NCBI RefSeq assembly: GCF_016429155.1
Contig: NZ_JAELUC010000005.1
Span: 1 to 64,000, forward strand
Source of the DNA: Pedobacter sp. ASV12
GTDB taxonomy: Bacteria > Bacteroidota > Bacteroidia > Sphingobacteriales > Sphingobacteriaceae
Direction: 5' to 3'
DNA: 64,000 nt
The notes under the pieces were generated by a model that saw only the letters and a program-made list of their open reading frames with translations, was not told the DNA's origin and did no database searches. How positions within the stretch are numbered: the first letter of the stretch is position 1; every line of letters begins with the position of its first letter. Shown one piece after another: positions 36,171-45,507 of this stretch. The position numbers and the translations under genes were made by a program.

Positions 36171-36203
36171 GATGGCCATATAGAGAGAAACTATATGGCC
36201 ATC
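36171..36203 (-). terminator. Perfect 13-bp hairpin between the S9 peptidase and peroxiredoxin genes
   Basis: GATGGCCATATAG and CTATATGGCCATC are perfect arms around a 7-base loop. It lies about 105 bases past the S9 peptidase stop codon, in the minus-strand sense, but lacks a T run. It may be a terminator or a transcript-end stabiliser. The rest of 36139-36309 shows no gene. Confidence 0.45.
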
Positions 36204-36309
36204 ATAACAAATTAGAGCCTATCTATTTTTTCAAAATGCCATTTGAAGTACAAACAATCTATCGGCATTTTCTTCCCCTGCCTATTCCAAAAGAGACAGA
36301 AGGTGAGGA

Positions 36310-38706
36310 TTATTTCTTCAACGTGCTTTCAAACAGCTTGAAAATACGTTTGTATTCGTCGGTCCAGCTGCTCGGCTCAACAAAGCCATGATCTTCTACC
36401 GGATAAACCGCCAGCTCCCAATTGTCTTTACCCAACTCGATCAGGCGTTGGCTCAGGCGAACAATATCCTGAAAATGTACGTTTACGTCAACCATGCCAT
36501 GCAACATTACCAAATCGCCTTTCAATTTGTCGGCGTAGTAAATCGGCGAGCTGCGCTTGTAGGCCTTTGGATCGTTGAAAGGTTCGTTCAGGATGTTTGC
36601 GGTATAACCATGATTGTAATGCGCCCAGTCTGTAACCGAACGCAAGGCCGCCCCTGCCGAGAAAACCTCCGGCTCCTTAAACATGCCCATTAAGGTGATG
36701 AAACCTCCATACGAGCCTCCGTACAGGCCTACATGCTTAGGATTGACGCCATACTTTTCTACCAGCATCTTCACGCCGTCTACCTGGTCGGTTAAATCCT
36801 TGCCGCCCATGTTGCGGTAAATACCCGTGCGGTGATCACGGCCATAGCCCGAACTTGCGGTATAATCGATATCAATTACCGTATAGCCATTATCGGCCAA
36901 CAGGTTATTGAACATGTATTCGCGGAAATATTGGCTCCACCAGTAATGCACGTTCTGTAAATAACCTGCGCCATGCACAAATACCACTGCTGGCTTGTTA
37001 GGATGCGGATTGGTGGCTGGATACACCCTGGCATACACGTCGGCACCATAACGGTTCTTAAACGAAACCAGATCTGGCTGGCGCCATTTGTAGCTGTCGA
37101 ATTCGGCACTTGTTGATTTGGTGATCTGTACCGCCTTGGCGCCTGGTTTGTTTGGCTGGATGTACAGTTCCCAAGGCTTGTCCATGTAAGAATAGTTGAT
37201 GGCAATCCATTTTTCATCAGGCGACATGGTAATCTCGTTGCCACCTTTCATCGAGGTAAGCTGCACCAAATCGCCACCATTTACGCTCAGCTTATAGAAA
37301 TGGGTAATGCCCGGGTGTTCTTTGTTGGCTGTGATGTAAAAAGTGGTTTTATCTTTCGAAAGGTCAACGCGCTGCACTTCCCACTTGCCAGAAGTGAGCT
37401 GCTTTTTCTCGCCCGTGGCCACGTTGAATGTATACAGGTGCGAATAGCCCGTCGCTTCGCTTTGGAAATAGAAGCGGTTGTTGTCTATCCATTGGATGCC
37501 GCGGCCTATGCCTGGCCCGCCGATCCAGGCTTCGTCGCGCTGACGATCAATGATGCTCACGCTACCGGTGGCGGCATCGAGTTTCAAAATCCAAAGGTCT
37601 TTGTTGTCTTGCGCATCGGCCACAATAACTGCGGTAGAACCTGTTTCGTTCCAGATTGGCGCGCTCAAACTCACTTTACGGTCTTCATTCTTTTTGGTGC
37701 GCTCCTCCAGTTCTTTAGGATAATCCTTTACATAATCAGGTAAATCTTTAATGCCTGGTATTTGAGCGGTTTTTATCGTATAAACACTGTCTTTATCGGT
37801 GTTGTAGATAAAAGTTTCCGATACATTAAGATTTTCGCCCACCTTGGTGCGCCCCGGAATATCTTCGGTATAGCCTGAAGCAGTAACATAGTTGGGCACA
37901 ATGGTGTTGTGGTTGGTGGTTGGCGTAGTTAGGCGATAACTTACGTATTTGCCATCGGGACTTACCACAATGGCCGAAAGGAATTTATCGTCTAAGTAAA
38001 CTGGTTTCATAACGCGCTGGCTGGCATCGGCACCACCAAAAGCACGACGTGGCCCGCCTCCGTTAAACCCTCCCCTTGGGCCTTGCTTGTTTCTTTTTTT
38101 GATGATGTCGAACAAGTCAGTCTGCTCGTTTCTGAGCCAGGTATCCTGAACGCTTGGTGCCGTACTGCCTGGTGTGCTACCCGGTGCACCAGGCCCTGGC
38201 CTTTTGCCTTTCACAAAATTGGTAAGCTGCTTCAGTTCGTTCGTTGCCATGTTGAGCTGGAACATATTGTCGCCACGCTGAAACACCACATCGTTGTTGT
38301 ACAGAAAACGGGCGCCATTTTCACGCTCTACCGTGTTGGTCAGCCTCGATTCCTTTTTGGTTTTGAAGTTATAGAAATAGATGTCGCCACCCTTTTCAGA
38401 CAAGCCCAGCGACTTGTCTTTGTTGTAGGCATAATTGGTCTCGGCCGCTTTTTCGGCCGCGTTGTCTTCGGTAGGCTCTGGCTTGTTGGTTAATACGCTG
38501 ACCTTATAAGGCTGGTCTTTTTCCTTGTTTTCGGGATTCCAGCTAAAGAAAACGGTTTTGCTATCGGCCGACCAGCGGTAATTGCTGGGCGAAGTGCCCA
38601 TCCATTTAGGATCGCGCATGATTTTTTGCACGGTTAACGGCGCCAATTGCTGTGCCTGCGCGATGGCCGCGCCCGATAGTAAAAAGAATACGAAGTACTT
38701 TTTCAT
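36310..38706 (-). CDS. S9-family serine peptidase (DPP IV-like, exported)
   Basis: A 798-residue peptidase. The ATG at 38706 (MKKYFVFFLLSGAAIAQAQQ) is preferred over a TTG at 38727. After the signal peptide comes a beta-propeller (about 30-520) and an alpha/beta-hydrolase domain. The latter shows GLYGGSYGGFITL (nucleophile Ser), MVDVNVHFQD (Asp) and VEDHGF (His). It should release Xaa-Pro dipeptides or similar N-terminal peptides in the periplasm. A PGPGAPGSTPGSTA segment with an Arg/Gly-rich stretch after it interrupts the propeller region. It leads into three more exported genes on the same strand (38755-43441). Confidence 0.93.
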   Translation of the reverse strand: MKKYFVFFLLSGAAIAQAQQLAPLTVQKIMRDPKWMGTSPSNYRWSADSKTVFFSWNPENKEKDQPYKVSVLTNKPEPTEDNAAEKAAETNYAYNKDKSLGLSEKGGDIYFYNFKTKKESRLTNTVERENGARFLYNNDVVFQRGDNMFQLNMATNELKQLTNFVKGKRPGPGAPGSTPGSTAPSVQDTWLRNEQTDLFDIIKKRNKQGPRGGFNGGGPRRAFGGADASQRVMKPVYLDDKFLSAIVVSPDGKYVSYRLTTPTTNHNTIVPNYVTASGYTEDIPGRTKVGENLNVSETFIYNTDKDSVYTIKTAQIPGIKDLPDYVKDYPKELEERTKKNEDRKVSLSAPIWNETGSTAVIVADAQDNKDLWILKLDAATGSVSIIDRQRDEAWIGGPGIGRGIQWIDNNRFYFQSEATGYSHLYTFNVATGEKKQLTSGKWEVQRVDLSKDKTTFYITANKEHPGITHFYKLSVNGGDLVQLTSMKGGNEITMSPDEKWIAINYSYMDKPWELYIQPNKPGAKAVQITKSTSAEFDSYKWRQPDLVSFKNRYGADVYARVYPATNPHPNKPAVVFVHGAGYLQNVHYWWSQYFREYMFNNLLADNGYTVIDIDYTASSGYGRDHRTGIYRNMGGKDLTDQVDGVKMLVEKYGVNPKHVGLYGGSYGGFITLMGMFKEPEVFSAGAALRSVTDWAHYNHGYTANILNEPFNDPKAYKRSSPIYYADKLKGDLVMLHGMVDVNVHFQDIVRLSQRLIELGKDNWELAVYPVEDHGFVEPSSWTDEYKRIFKLFESTLKK

Positions 38707-38754
38707 TTTTATTTTTTTGTGCCCCAAGCCGAACTTAACCTGGGGCGTTGATGC

Positions 38755-40491
38755 TTAATTTGACTTGCTGGCTACACCGCCTTTTTTGCTGCTTACGTTT
38801 ACGGTAAATTTGCTGCCACCTTTGACCAGCCAGCGCACGGTTACATAAGAATTGCCCGCAATGTTGCCTACCTTGATGTTGGCCGGATCCAGTTTTTGTT
38901 CGGTGGTTATTCCCAAATCGCGGTTGTTGACCACCATGCCCGCTACTACGGTTCCGCCGGTTAGCGAAATGATGTCAGGGGTTTCGATGTTGTTTTTCAC
39001 ATCTTGACTCGAGTGGGTAGGAATCATCCTTTCGTTGCTTACAACAGCCGTTACTTGTGTTAATCCGCCACCAATTTCTTTCACCTCAATTTCGCCGACA
39101 CTTAGCTTAGGCGTATTGTAGGCATGAAAAATACTGAAGGCCATGTTGCGGTGCGCATCGCTTTCGAGCAGGAAGCCCGGATGCAAACGGGTATAGGTTT
39201 TCTTGAACCCACCGATTTCGATATCTCCATATTGCGGATGTTTAAACGGATGCCAATCTACGAAGGCATCTTTCATCAGCAGGTCTTTATCGAAGCTGTA
39301 TAGCTGCGCCTGACTGTCTTCGCCATCGGTTTTGTTGTACATCGAATAGCCTGTCCACAACTCGTTAGAGAAAGTGTAGATGCCCCGGCCACCGTAAAAC
39401 CAATCGAGTTCGCCTCCGAAAACCGAATACAGGTCTTTGTAAACCACCAAATACTTGTAGCCGGGCAACATTTCTTCGCCTTTTTTGCCCAAGGCATCGT
39501 ACACGCGAACATCTAAGGCATTGTAGGTGTCTAAATCTTCCAATGCGCCTGGCCCTCTCAAAATCATACCGCCATTGTTGTGGTATGACTGTGCGGCGGC
39601 GATGTTCGGATGTTTCATCACAAAATCAACAATAGCCCTGTTTTCAGGTAAAGAGAAAGGATATTTGTAGGCTCCGCTTTGGATGTAATTAGGTTGCCAG
39701 TTCCAGCCCCAATCGCGGTTCGGATCGTAGGCCCCTTCGCCGTCTTCGTTTACGAAACCATCGCCATCGTTGTCAATTCCTTCCGAACCCAGAAGTTCAT
39801 AAAAATCGCCTTTTTCGTCGTTGCCTACCATAATCATGCGGCGCGGATCGCTTGGATCTACCTTGAAACGTCCGGTTGGACTTTTGCGGCGCATCATGAC
39901 AATGTGGCCATCGCCATCCAAATCGTCGAAACCGTCTTCATTGGTAGCCCCATCACGGTCGTTATCGATTGGAATCATGCCCGAGCGTGGCGAGTGCGCC
40001 GTATTAGCCTGGTGAATGAAGTTATCCCTTGCATCAGGATTGATGGTTGGCGCAATATAAAATGTTTTATCAGCCAGCAGCGATTGAATGGTTTTATTGC
40101 CGGCATTGAACATCTCGGCCAGGTACCAAGCGGTGTACAAGGCAAATTCGCTGCCCTGTATTTCGTTAGAGTGGATGTTGCCATCGATGTACATGGCCGG
40201 TTTTTTATCGGCGTTGCCTACTTTGGTATCGGTGATGGTCATTACCCAAAGGTCTTTGCCCTGAAACGATTTGCCCATCGATTCGAGCTTAACCAGGTTA
40301 GGGTGCGCCGCGACTAGTTTTTTGCAGATATCGGTAATGGCCGCATAGTCGTTATAGCGGTTCCAGCTTACCATTACTTTGGGATTGGGTGGCGTACCTA
40401 CCGCAGCCAATATATTTTCGGGTTTTTGAGCCCTCGAAACTCCGGCGCACAAAATCATTGCAGCCAGAAGAATAGTTTGTTTAATTCTCAT
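38755..40491 (-). CDS. M14-family zinc carboxypeptidase (exported, active-site residues intact)
   Basis: A 578-residue exported peptidase (signal peptide ending CAGVSRAQ). The zinc ligands are visible: IDGNIHSNEIQGSEF (HxxE) and SYHNNGGM (third His). The catalytic Glu is in YTFSNELWTGY. Two Asp-rich loops look like calcium sites: DNDRDGATNEDGFDDLDGDG and IDNDGDGFVNEDGEG. It would remove C-terminal residues from peptides, or cleave amide bonds in cell-wall peptides. It is transcribed just after the inactive paralogue (11 bases apart) and before the S9 peptidase. Confidence 0.93.
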   Translation of the reverse strand: MRIKQTILLAAMILCAGVSRAQKPENILAAVGTPPNPKVMVSWNRYNDYAAITDICKKLVAAHPNLVKLESMGKSFQGKDLWVMTITDTKVGNADKKPAMYIDGNIHSNEIQGSEFALYTAWYLAEMFNAGNKTIQSLLADKTFYIAPTINPDARDNFIHQANTAHSPRSGMIPIDNDRDGATNEDGFDDLDGDGHIVMMRRKSPTGRFKVDPSDPRRMIMVGNDEKGDFYELLGSEGIDNDGDGFVNEDGEGAYDPNRDWGWNWQPNYIQSGAYKYPFSLPENRAIVDFVMKHPNIAAAQSYHNNGGMILRGPGALEDLDTYNALDVRVYDALGKKGEEMLPGYKYLVVYKDLYSVFGGELDWFYGGRGIYTFSNELWTGYSMYNKTDGEDSQAQLYSFDKDLLMKDAFVDWHPFKHPQYGDIEIGGFKKTYTRLHPGFLLESDAHRNMAFSIFHAYNTPKLSVGEIEVKEIGGGLTQVTAVVSNERMIPTHSSQDVKNNIETPDIISLTGGTVVAGMVVNNRDLGITTEQKLDPANIKVGNIAGNSYVTVRWLVKGGSKFTVNVSSKKGGVASKSN

Positions 40492-40501
40492 TGTGTTTTG
40501 A

Positions 40502-42142
40502 TTATAGTGCTACCTCAATTGATTTGCTGCCTGTGGTTGGACTGCCGGCATCGATGGTTACCTTGCCTGTACCCTTAATTAGCCAGGTCAATTCCTTAAA
40601 ATCTTTACCGGCTATGCTTTCCAGCGTTTGCGACTTACGGCCGCTTACCACGGTTTGGTTGGCATTGGTATTTACTTTTACGGCAATTTTTTTGAGAAAG
40701 TAACTGCGATCGCCCACTTTGGTATAGGTTGGCAAATCGCCATTGTTCATCACCTTTAGGGTTACGCGGGTTAAGCCATCGGCTAATTTTTCGGTTTTAA
40801 GGCCAATCAGTTCAAGCTGTGGCGCCATGGCGGCCAAGCCAATCAGGAAATCGGTGTGCTTGCCCACAATGCCATCCACCATTTTGTAGGGCGGATTGTT
40901 GAGCACAAACGGATCCAGGCCGCCTACTTCAACGGTCTGTCCCGGAAAATCAGGATGTTGAACCGCTTTCCAAGGCGTAAAGGTATCGGTAATGCCTTGG
41001 CTGGCTGCCCAACGCAGGTAGGAAGCTACGGCATCGTCGTTGGTTAGTTTCTTTTCTTTTTTAGCCGAATCGGGGGCTACTTTCGGCACCCACCACCCCG
41101 GTGTGCTGAGGCTCAATCTGCCATAATGGAAATAGGCCCATTGCGAAAAGTCGCCGCTTTCGGCCTGTGTTTTCGGGGCGTCTTTGGTTTTGGTGATTTT
41201 ATTGTAACGCTCAGAAACCAGCGCGTTGCTTTTCACATCGGCATCGAACCAGCTGGTAATTACGCGTTTGGCTACTCCGGCAGGGTTAAAAGTTACCGGA
41301 GCCGAAAGGTTGTTTACCGGACCGAAGGTAACTACAGCGTATACATTAAAAGCGTCGAACAGGAAATCGAACAATGCCCTATTTTCTTTTTCTGAAACGG
41401 CATATTCGCCGGCGCCCGGAATAAAGTTTTTGTAGTTGTAGCTTGAGTTTTTGTTGAAATGTACTCCTCCCTCGCCATCTTCGTTAAAATCGCCGTCTTT
41501 ATCATTATCGATACCTTCTGGCAACAGGATGTACTTGCCGTTTTCGCCTTTGTTGGGGTCGGCCATGATCAGCGAGCGCTGATCGTCTGGATTAAGTTTG
41601 TACTTGCCGGTTGGGTCTAGCACGCGCATCCAGGTAATTTTGCCGTTGCCATCCAGATCGTCAACATCGTCTTCGTTCAGTTTGCCATCGCGGTCATCGT
41701 CGGTTTTGGTGGCATTGCCACTGCGCTCTGATCTGACCTTGGCAAAATACTGCTCGGTTGCATCGGGGCTCATGTTTGGAAAAACATAGAAGGTCTGTTT
41801 GTTCAGCAGGTTTTTGATGCTATCTGTTTGGGCCGCTGCCATTAGTTTTTCGGCAAAGCCAATAGCCATTTCAACACCCAAGAGGTGCTTGCCTTCTACG
41901 CCGCCAACTACGGCAATAGCAGGTTTCTGATCAGCCTTTGCGCCACCAATGGTGAGCATCCAGATGTCTTTGCCACCTGCGGTTTGGGTTAGCGATTTCG
42001 ATTTAACCCATTGCGGGTATTTTTCGGCCAAGGCTTTAACCCTTTGGGCTAAACGGGCGCTGTTGCTGTAATCTTGTTGCTGTGCGAGGACAGGGCACAG
42101 CAAAGCCAGAAAAAACAGTTGAAAAAGGTAAAGTTTCTTCAT
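40502..42142 (-). CDS. M14-family paralogue lacking metal and catalytic residues
   Basis: A 546-residue exported protein (signal peptide ending CPVLAQQQ) that aligns along its length with the neighbour at 38755. The Asp-rich loops are kept (DDDRDGKLNEDDVDDLDGNG and IDNDKDGDFNEDGEGG). The zinc motif HSNE is replaced by EGKH in the same place (VVGGVEGKHLLGVE), the third His (SYHNNGG) by a FGPVNN stretch, and the FSNEL Glu by LSTPGW. It is therefore unlikely to be an active carboxypeptidase and may bind peptides or regulate the active partner. The two genes are separated by only 10 bases. Confidence 0.82.
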   Translation of the reverse strand: MKKLYLFQLFFLALLCPVLAQQQDYSNSARLAQRVKALAEKYPQWVKSKSLTQTAGGKDIWMLTIGGAKADQKPAIAVVGGVEGKHLLGVEMAIGFAEKLMAAAQTDSIKNLLNKQTFYVFPNMSPDATEQYFAKVRSERSGNATKTDDDRDGKLNEDDVDDLDGNGKITWMRVLDPTGKYKLNPDDQRSLIMADPNKGENGKYILLPEGIDNDKDGDFNEDGEGGVHFNKNSSYNYKNFIPGAGEYAVSEKENRALFDFLFDAFNVYAVVTFGPVNNLSAPVTFNPAGVAKRVITSWFDADVKSNALVSERYNKITKTKDAPKTQAESGDFSQWAYFHYGRLSLSTPGWWVPKVAPDSAKKEKKLTNDDAVASYLRWAASQGITDTFTPWKAVQHPDFPGQTVEVGGLDPFVLNNPPYKMVDGIVGKHTDFLIGLAAMAPQLELIGLKTEKLADGLTRVTLKVMNNGDLPTYTKVGDRSYFLKKIAVKVNTNANQTVVSGRKSQTLESIAGKDFKELTWLIKGTGKVTIDAGSPTTGSKSIEVAL

Positions 42143-42235
42143 ATTTGTTTGAGGTTATGCGTGCAATTTATAGAAAAAAGCATTGACCTAACCTAAAGTA
42201 CGGCAAGATTTTACAAATGTTACAGTGTGGCTTTT

Positions 42236-43441
42236 CTAGCGCACCACTTTGCCTTTGGGATCTACGTTTACATTAAATGGAGGCATGTAATCCTGTAGCA
42301 AAACTGCAAGCTCACGCCGACTGATCTGCCTGGCCGGATCGAGCTTGGTTGCGAATTTATAAGTGGCATTCCATTTTTTTTCTAATTCTTTTTTGGTGGT
42401 TTCTGGCGATTTATTGCCCACGTAGCAAATCATTTCGATGGCGCCGCCGATGGTTAGCTGGCTGTTCTTGTAATCGTCGAACCAGATTTGAGCCTTGTAA
42501 TAGAAATCCTTGATCGGCTGCTTCACTTCTTCGGTACCAACCAAGTTATCAGGCAAAAACTTGGCGCCCGTGCTTCCAATCCCGGCTTTGATTACGCCAG
42601 TGAGGCCTACCATCTGGATGGCTTTCCAATTCGGATCATCATTTTTGATGTCTTCGAAGGGCATCAGGTTTAATTTGTAGCCGATGAGTTCGCCTTGAAT
42701 CTTTTTTAAATCGGAAAGCGAGGTTTTGGTTTTGAAAAACGCCGCATAGGCTGCGGTTGCACCACCGGCCTGTCCGAGCAGCATACTTTGCTCATCCTTC
42801 ATCCAAATCAGGTTTTCTTGTTGCGGAATCAGCAGCTGATAGAGCGAAAAAATATGAGCCGTATTATCGCCAAGGCTTTTGCCAGCGGCTATATTTGTTC
42901 GGTAAATGGTGTTCGAATAGTCGAGTTTTTCCCAATATTGGGCCGGAGCCCTAATTTTAAGTGCATCATTAAGTTTTGCATCGCCTGGATTGATGAGTAC
43001 TTGTGGTTTTAGCGTGCGTCCATCGCTGAGCTTAAAGTACCAGTTATTGCCAGAACGTTCGGCTTTGATCCACATCACGTTTTTGATTACCGTTAAATTC
43101 TTGATGCTATCTGTCCATTTAATCAGCACCTCGTTGGCGGTTTGCTTATCAAAAGCAACAGACTGGGTGCTGTCTGTTATTTGTTTGGCTATACGCAGTT
43201 TTTTAAGGAAAGTGGCTTGAATGCCCGAGCTGAGGTCTGCTCCGATTGGCAAAATATCAAAACCTCCGGCCTGTAATAAAATGGTGGTTTTTACGCCCGA
43301 ATTGGCCGATTGTATGGCTGCGGCTACTGCAGCATTTCCATTGCCAACTACCAATACACCTGGCTTTAGCGTCTGTGCTTTTACGGTAGTGGTGGTGATC
43401 AGCAGGCCAAAGGCAAAAAATAAAAGTTTCTTCATGCTCAA
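42236..43441 (-). CDS. Exported FAD-binding oxidoreductase-like protein, short
   Basis: A 401-residue protein with a signal peptide (cleaved after TTTVKAQ) and a GxGxxA dinucleotide motif (VLVVGNGNAAVAAAIQSANSG), the Rossmann start of PF12831-type FAD-dependent oxidoreductases. SDGRTLKPQVLINPGDA and QISRRELAVLLQDYM also suit that family. It is shorter than usual members and lacks a clear GGxxT motif after the first helix, so FAD binding is uncertain. It is the upstream gene of the exported hydrolase block, so it may be co-transcribed with the M14 pair. A second ATG at 43435 is equally plausible. Confidence 0.65.
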   Translation of the reverse strand: MSMKKLLFFAFGLLITTTTVKAQTLKPGVLVVGNGNAAVAAAIQSANSGVKTTILLQAGGFDILPIGADLSSGIQATFLKKLRIAKQITDSTQSVAFDKQTANEVLIKWTDSIKNLTVIKNVMWIKAERSGNNWYFKLSDGRTLKPQVLINPGDAKLNDALKIRAPAQYWEKLDYSNTIYRTNIAAGKSLGDNTAHIFSLYQLLIPQQENLIWMKDEQSMLLGQAGGATAAYAAFFKTKTSLSDLKKIQGELIGYKLNLMPFEDIKNDDPNWKAIQMVGLTGVIKAGIGSTGAKFLPDNLVGTEEVKQPIKDFYYKAQIWFDDYKNSQLTIGGAIEMICYVGNKSPETTKKELEKKWNATYKFATKLDPARQISRRELAVLLQDYMPPFNVNVDPKGKVVR

Positions 43442-43545
43442 AAGGGAGTGTATTATTTATGCAATATGCTGTAATAAGATGTATTTTTCATGAATTTACT
43501 GATCGTTTAACTATATTTAACAATGTCAACCCCTAGCTGTAAGGT

Positions 43546-44949
43546 ATGATGCACCAAAAAATCGATTTTGTTTTTGAAGCACAACAAGTGTACAAATATA
43601 CGCTTAGAAAGCAAAATGCGGCCTCGCGAATGGCCAAACTTAAACTGCTGAAAGAAGCCATCGCAAGGCATGAAGACGAAATTAACCTGGCCCTGCACAA
43701 AGACCTCAGAAAAAGCCAGTTCGAAACCGCAGTTACCGAGCTCCTTTTCGTTTATGGCGAGCTCGATTTTGCCATTAAAAACCTTCGCGATTGGATGCGC
43801 CCCAAACGGGCAGGCAAAACCCTGAGCAATCCTTTTTCAAAAAACAGGATTTATTACGAACCCAAAGGCGTTTGCCTGATTATGGCGCCATGGAACTATC
43901 CTTTTCAATTGACCATGAGCCCACTCATTTCGGCCATTGCCGCCGGTAACTGCGTGATGCTGAAGCCCTCCGAAATCAGTCAGGCAACCAGCGCCGTTGT
44001 GGGCAAGATCATCGCCAGTGTTTTTGAAGAGCAGGAGGTAGCTTGCTTTGAGGGCAATGCCGATTTGGCTACGGCGCTGCTCAAACTCCCTTTCGATCAT
44101 ATTTTTTTTACCGGGAGCACGGCCATCGGCAAAATCGTGATGGAAGCCGCCGCCAAAAACCTGTGTTCGGTTACGCTAGAACTGGGGGGCAAATCGCCTA
44201 CGCTTATTGACCATGAGGTTGACCTGCCAAAAGCCGTAGAGAAGATTGCCTGGGGCAAACTGATCAACAGTGGCCAAACCTGCATTGCACCCGATTACGT
44301 TTTTGTTCCCCAAGAACGGGTTGACGAATTTATTGGCCTGTACAAAAGCGCCGCCGAAAAGCTGTTTTTCAAAAGTCAGGCGCAAATTGAGCCCCGGGCT
44401 TATGCCAAGATCATTAGCCCCAAACACTTTAGTCGTTTAAAGCACCTGGTTGACGAAGCCGTTGAAAAAGGAGCAAGAATTAATTGGGGAGGTACTTTCG
44501 ACGAAAAAAGTCAAACCATTTATCCCGTGCTGCTCAGCCAGATACCAGCCAACGCACAAGTAATGGAAGAAGAAATTTTTGGCCCGGTCCTTCCTATCAT
44601 CGCTTACCAGGATATTGACGAGGCTATGGCGCAGCTTAACGCAAAAAGCAAGCCTTTGGCCCTCTACATTTTCAGCAAAAACGCTAAAAACATTCAAAAA
44701 ATCATTAAAAACACCAGTTCGGGTGGGGTTTGCGTAAACGATGTGCTGGTTCATATTGCCAATCCCAAACTGCCTTTTGGCGGGGTAAACAGCAGCGGCA
44801 TAGGCAGCAGCCATGGTGTTTTCGGATTCAGGAATTTTTCGCACGAAAGGGCTGTAGTTTTTCAGTCGAAGCTCAATTTTAACCGTATGGTTTATCCGCC
44901 CTACCAAGGGAAGGAATGGCTGCTTAAACTCTTACGGAAAATTATGTAA
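43546..44949 (+). CDS. Aldehyde dehydrogenase (ALDH3-like)
   Basis: A 467-residue NAD(P)-dependent aldehyde dehydrogenase. Marks: APWNYPFQLTMSPLISAIAAGNCVMLKPSE, seen here as separate motifs APWNYPFQL and GNCVMLKPSE; FFTGSTAIG; TLELGGKSP (general base Glu); SGQTCIAPDY (catalytic Cys); EEIFGPVLPI; and PFGGVNSSGIG. This set, with no N-terminal extension, is the class 3/fatty-aldehyde pattern. It oxidises medium-chain or aromatic aldehydes (family level). The next gene starts 9 bases after the stop, so the pair may be co-transcribed. Confidence 0.94.
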   Translation: MMHQKIDFVFEAQQVYKYTLRKQNAASRMAKLKLLKEAIARHEDEINLALHKDLRKSQFETAVTELLFVYGELDFAIKNLRDWMRPKRAGKTLSNPFSKNRIYYEPKGVCLIMAPWNYPFQLTMSPLISAIAAGNCVMLKPSEISQATSAVVGKIIASVFEEQEVACFEGNADLATALLKLPFDHIFFTGSTAIGKIVMEAAAKNLCSVTLELGGKSPTLIDHEVDLPKAVEKIAWGKLINSGQTCIAPDYVFVPQERVDEFIGLYKSAAEKLFFKSQAQIEPRAYAKIISPKHFSRLKHLVDEAVEKGARINWGGTFDEKSQTIYPVLLSQIPANAQVMEEEIFGPVLPIIAYQDIDEAMAQLNAKSKPLALYIFSKNAKNIQKIIKNTSSGGVCVNDVLVHIANPKLPFGGVNSSGIGSSHGVFGFRNFSHERAVVFQSKLNFNRMVYPPYQGKEWLLKLLRKIM

Positions 44950-44958
44950 TTTGGCTTT

Positions 44959-45486
44959 ATGCAAGATTTGGAGCTCCTCAGGTATCCCATTGGAAAATAT
45001 CTGCCACCAACCACAATAAACATTGGACATATTCAGTTATGGATAGAAGATTTGATCGAATTGCCACAATTGATTGCACAAGCCACCATTCATTTAAGCG
45101 AAGAAGAGCTCGAAACCCCTTATCGCCCTGACGGCTGGACGGTTAGACAGGTGGTGCATCATTTGGCCGATAGCCATATCAATGCCTATACGAGGGTAAG
45201 GCTTACGCTAACCGAAGATGATCCAACCATCAGGCCTTATTTTGAAGAGCGTTGGGCCGAACTGCCAGATGCCAAAAATGGCGATATCCAGCTGTCTATT
45301 GCTCTTTTAACGGCCATCCATCAAAGATGGGTTGCGCTTTTAAAAACCTTGCTTCCTGAAGATTTCGAGCGGCGCTATTTCCACCCCGAATCCAAGCAAC
45401 AGCATACATTAGGCTACCTGATAGGCAATTACGCCTGGCATGGCAAACACCATTTGGGCCACATTGAAGCGGCCTTAAAAAATTAA
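44959..45486 (+). CDS. YfiT/BstA-type DinB-family metal-dependent hydrolase or S-transferase
   Basis: A 175-residue protein of the YfiT branch of the DinB superfamily. The N-terminal YPIGKY motif and WTVRQVVHHLADSHINA (metal His) with AWHGKHHLGHIEAAL (two further His) identify the group. In Firmicutes this group (BstA) conjugates bacillithiol to electrophiles. It is 9 bases after the aldehyde dehydrogenase, which suits detoxification, but the thiol used is unknown. Confidence 0.9.
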   Translation: MQDLELLRYPIGKYLPPTTINIGHIQLWIEDLIELPQLIAQATIHLSEEELETPYRPDGWTVRQVVHHLADSHINAYTRVRLTLTEDDPTIRPYFEERWAELPDAKNGDIQLSIALLTAIHQRWVALLKTLLPEDFERRYFHPESKQQHTLGYLIGNYAWHGKHHLGHIEAALKN

Positions 45487-45507
45487 CCATCAACAAAATA
45501 TAAACCG

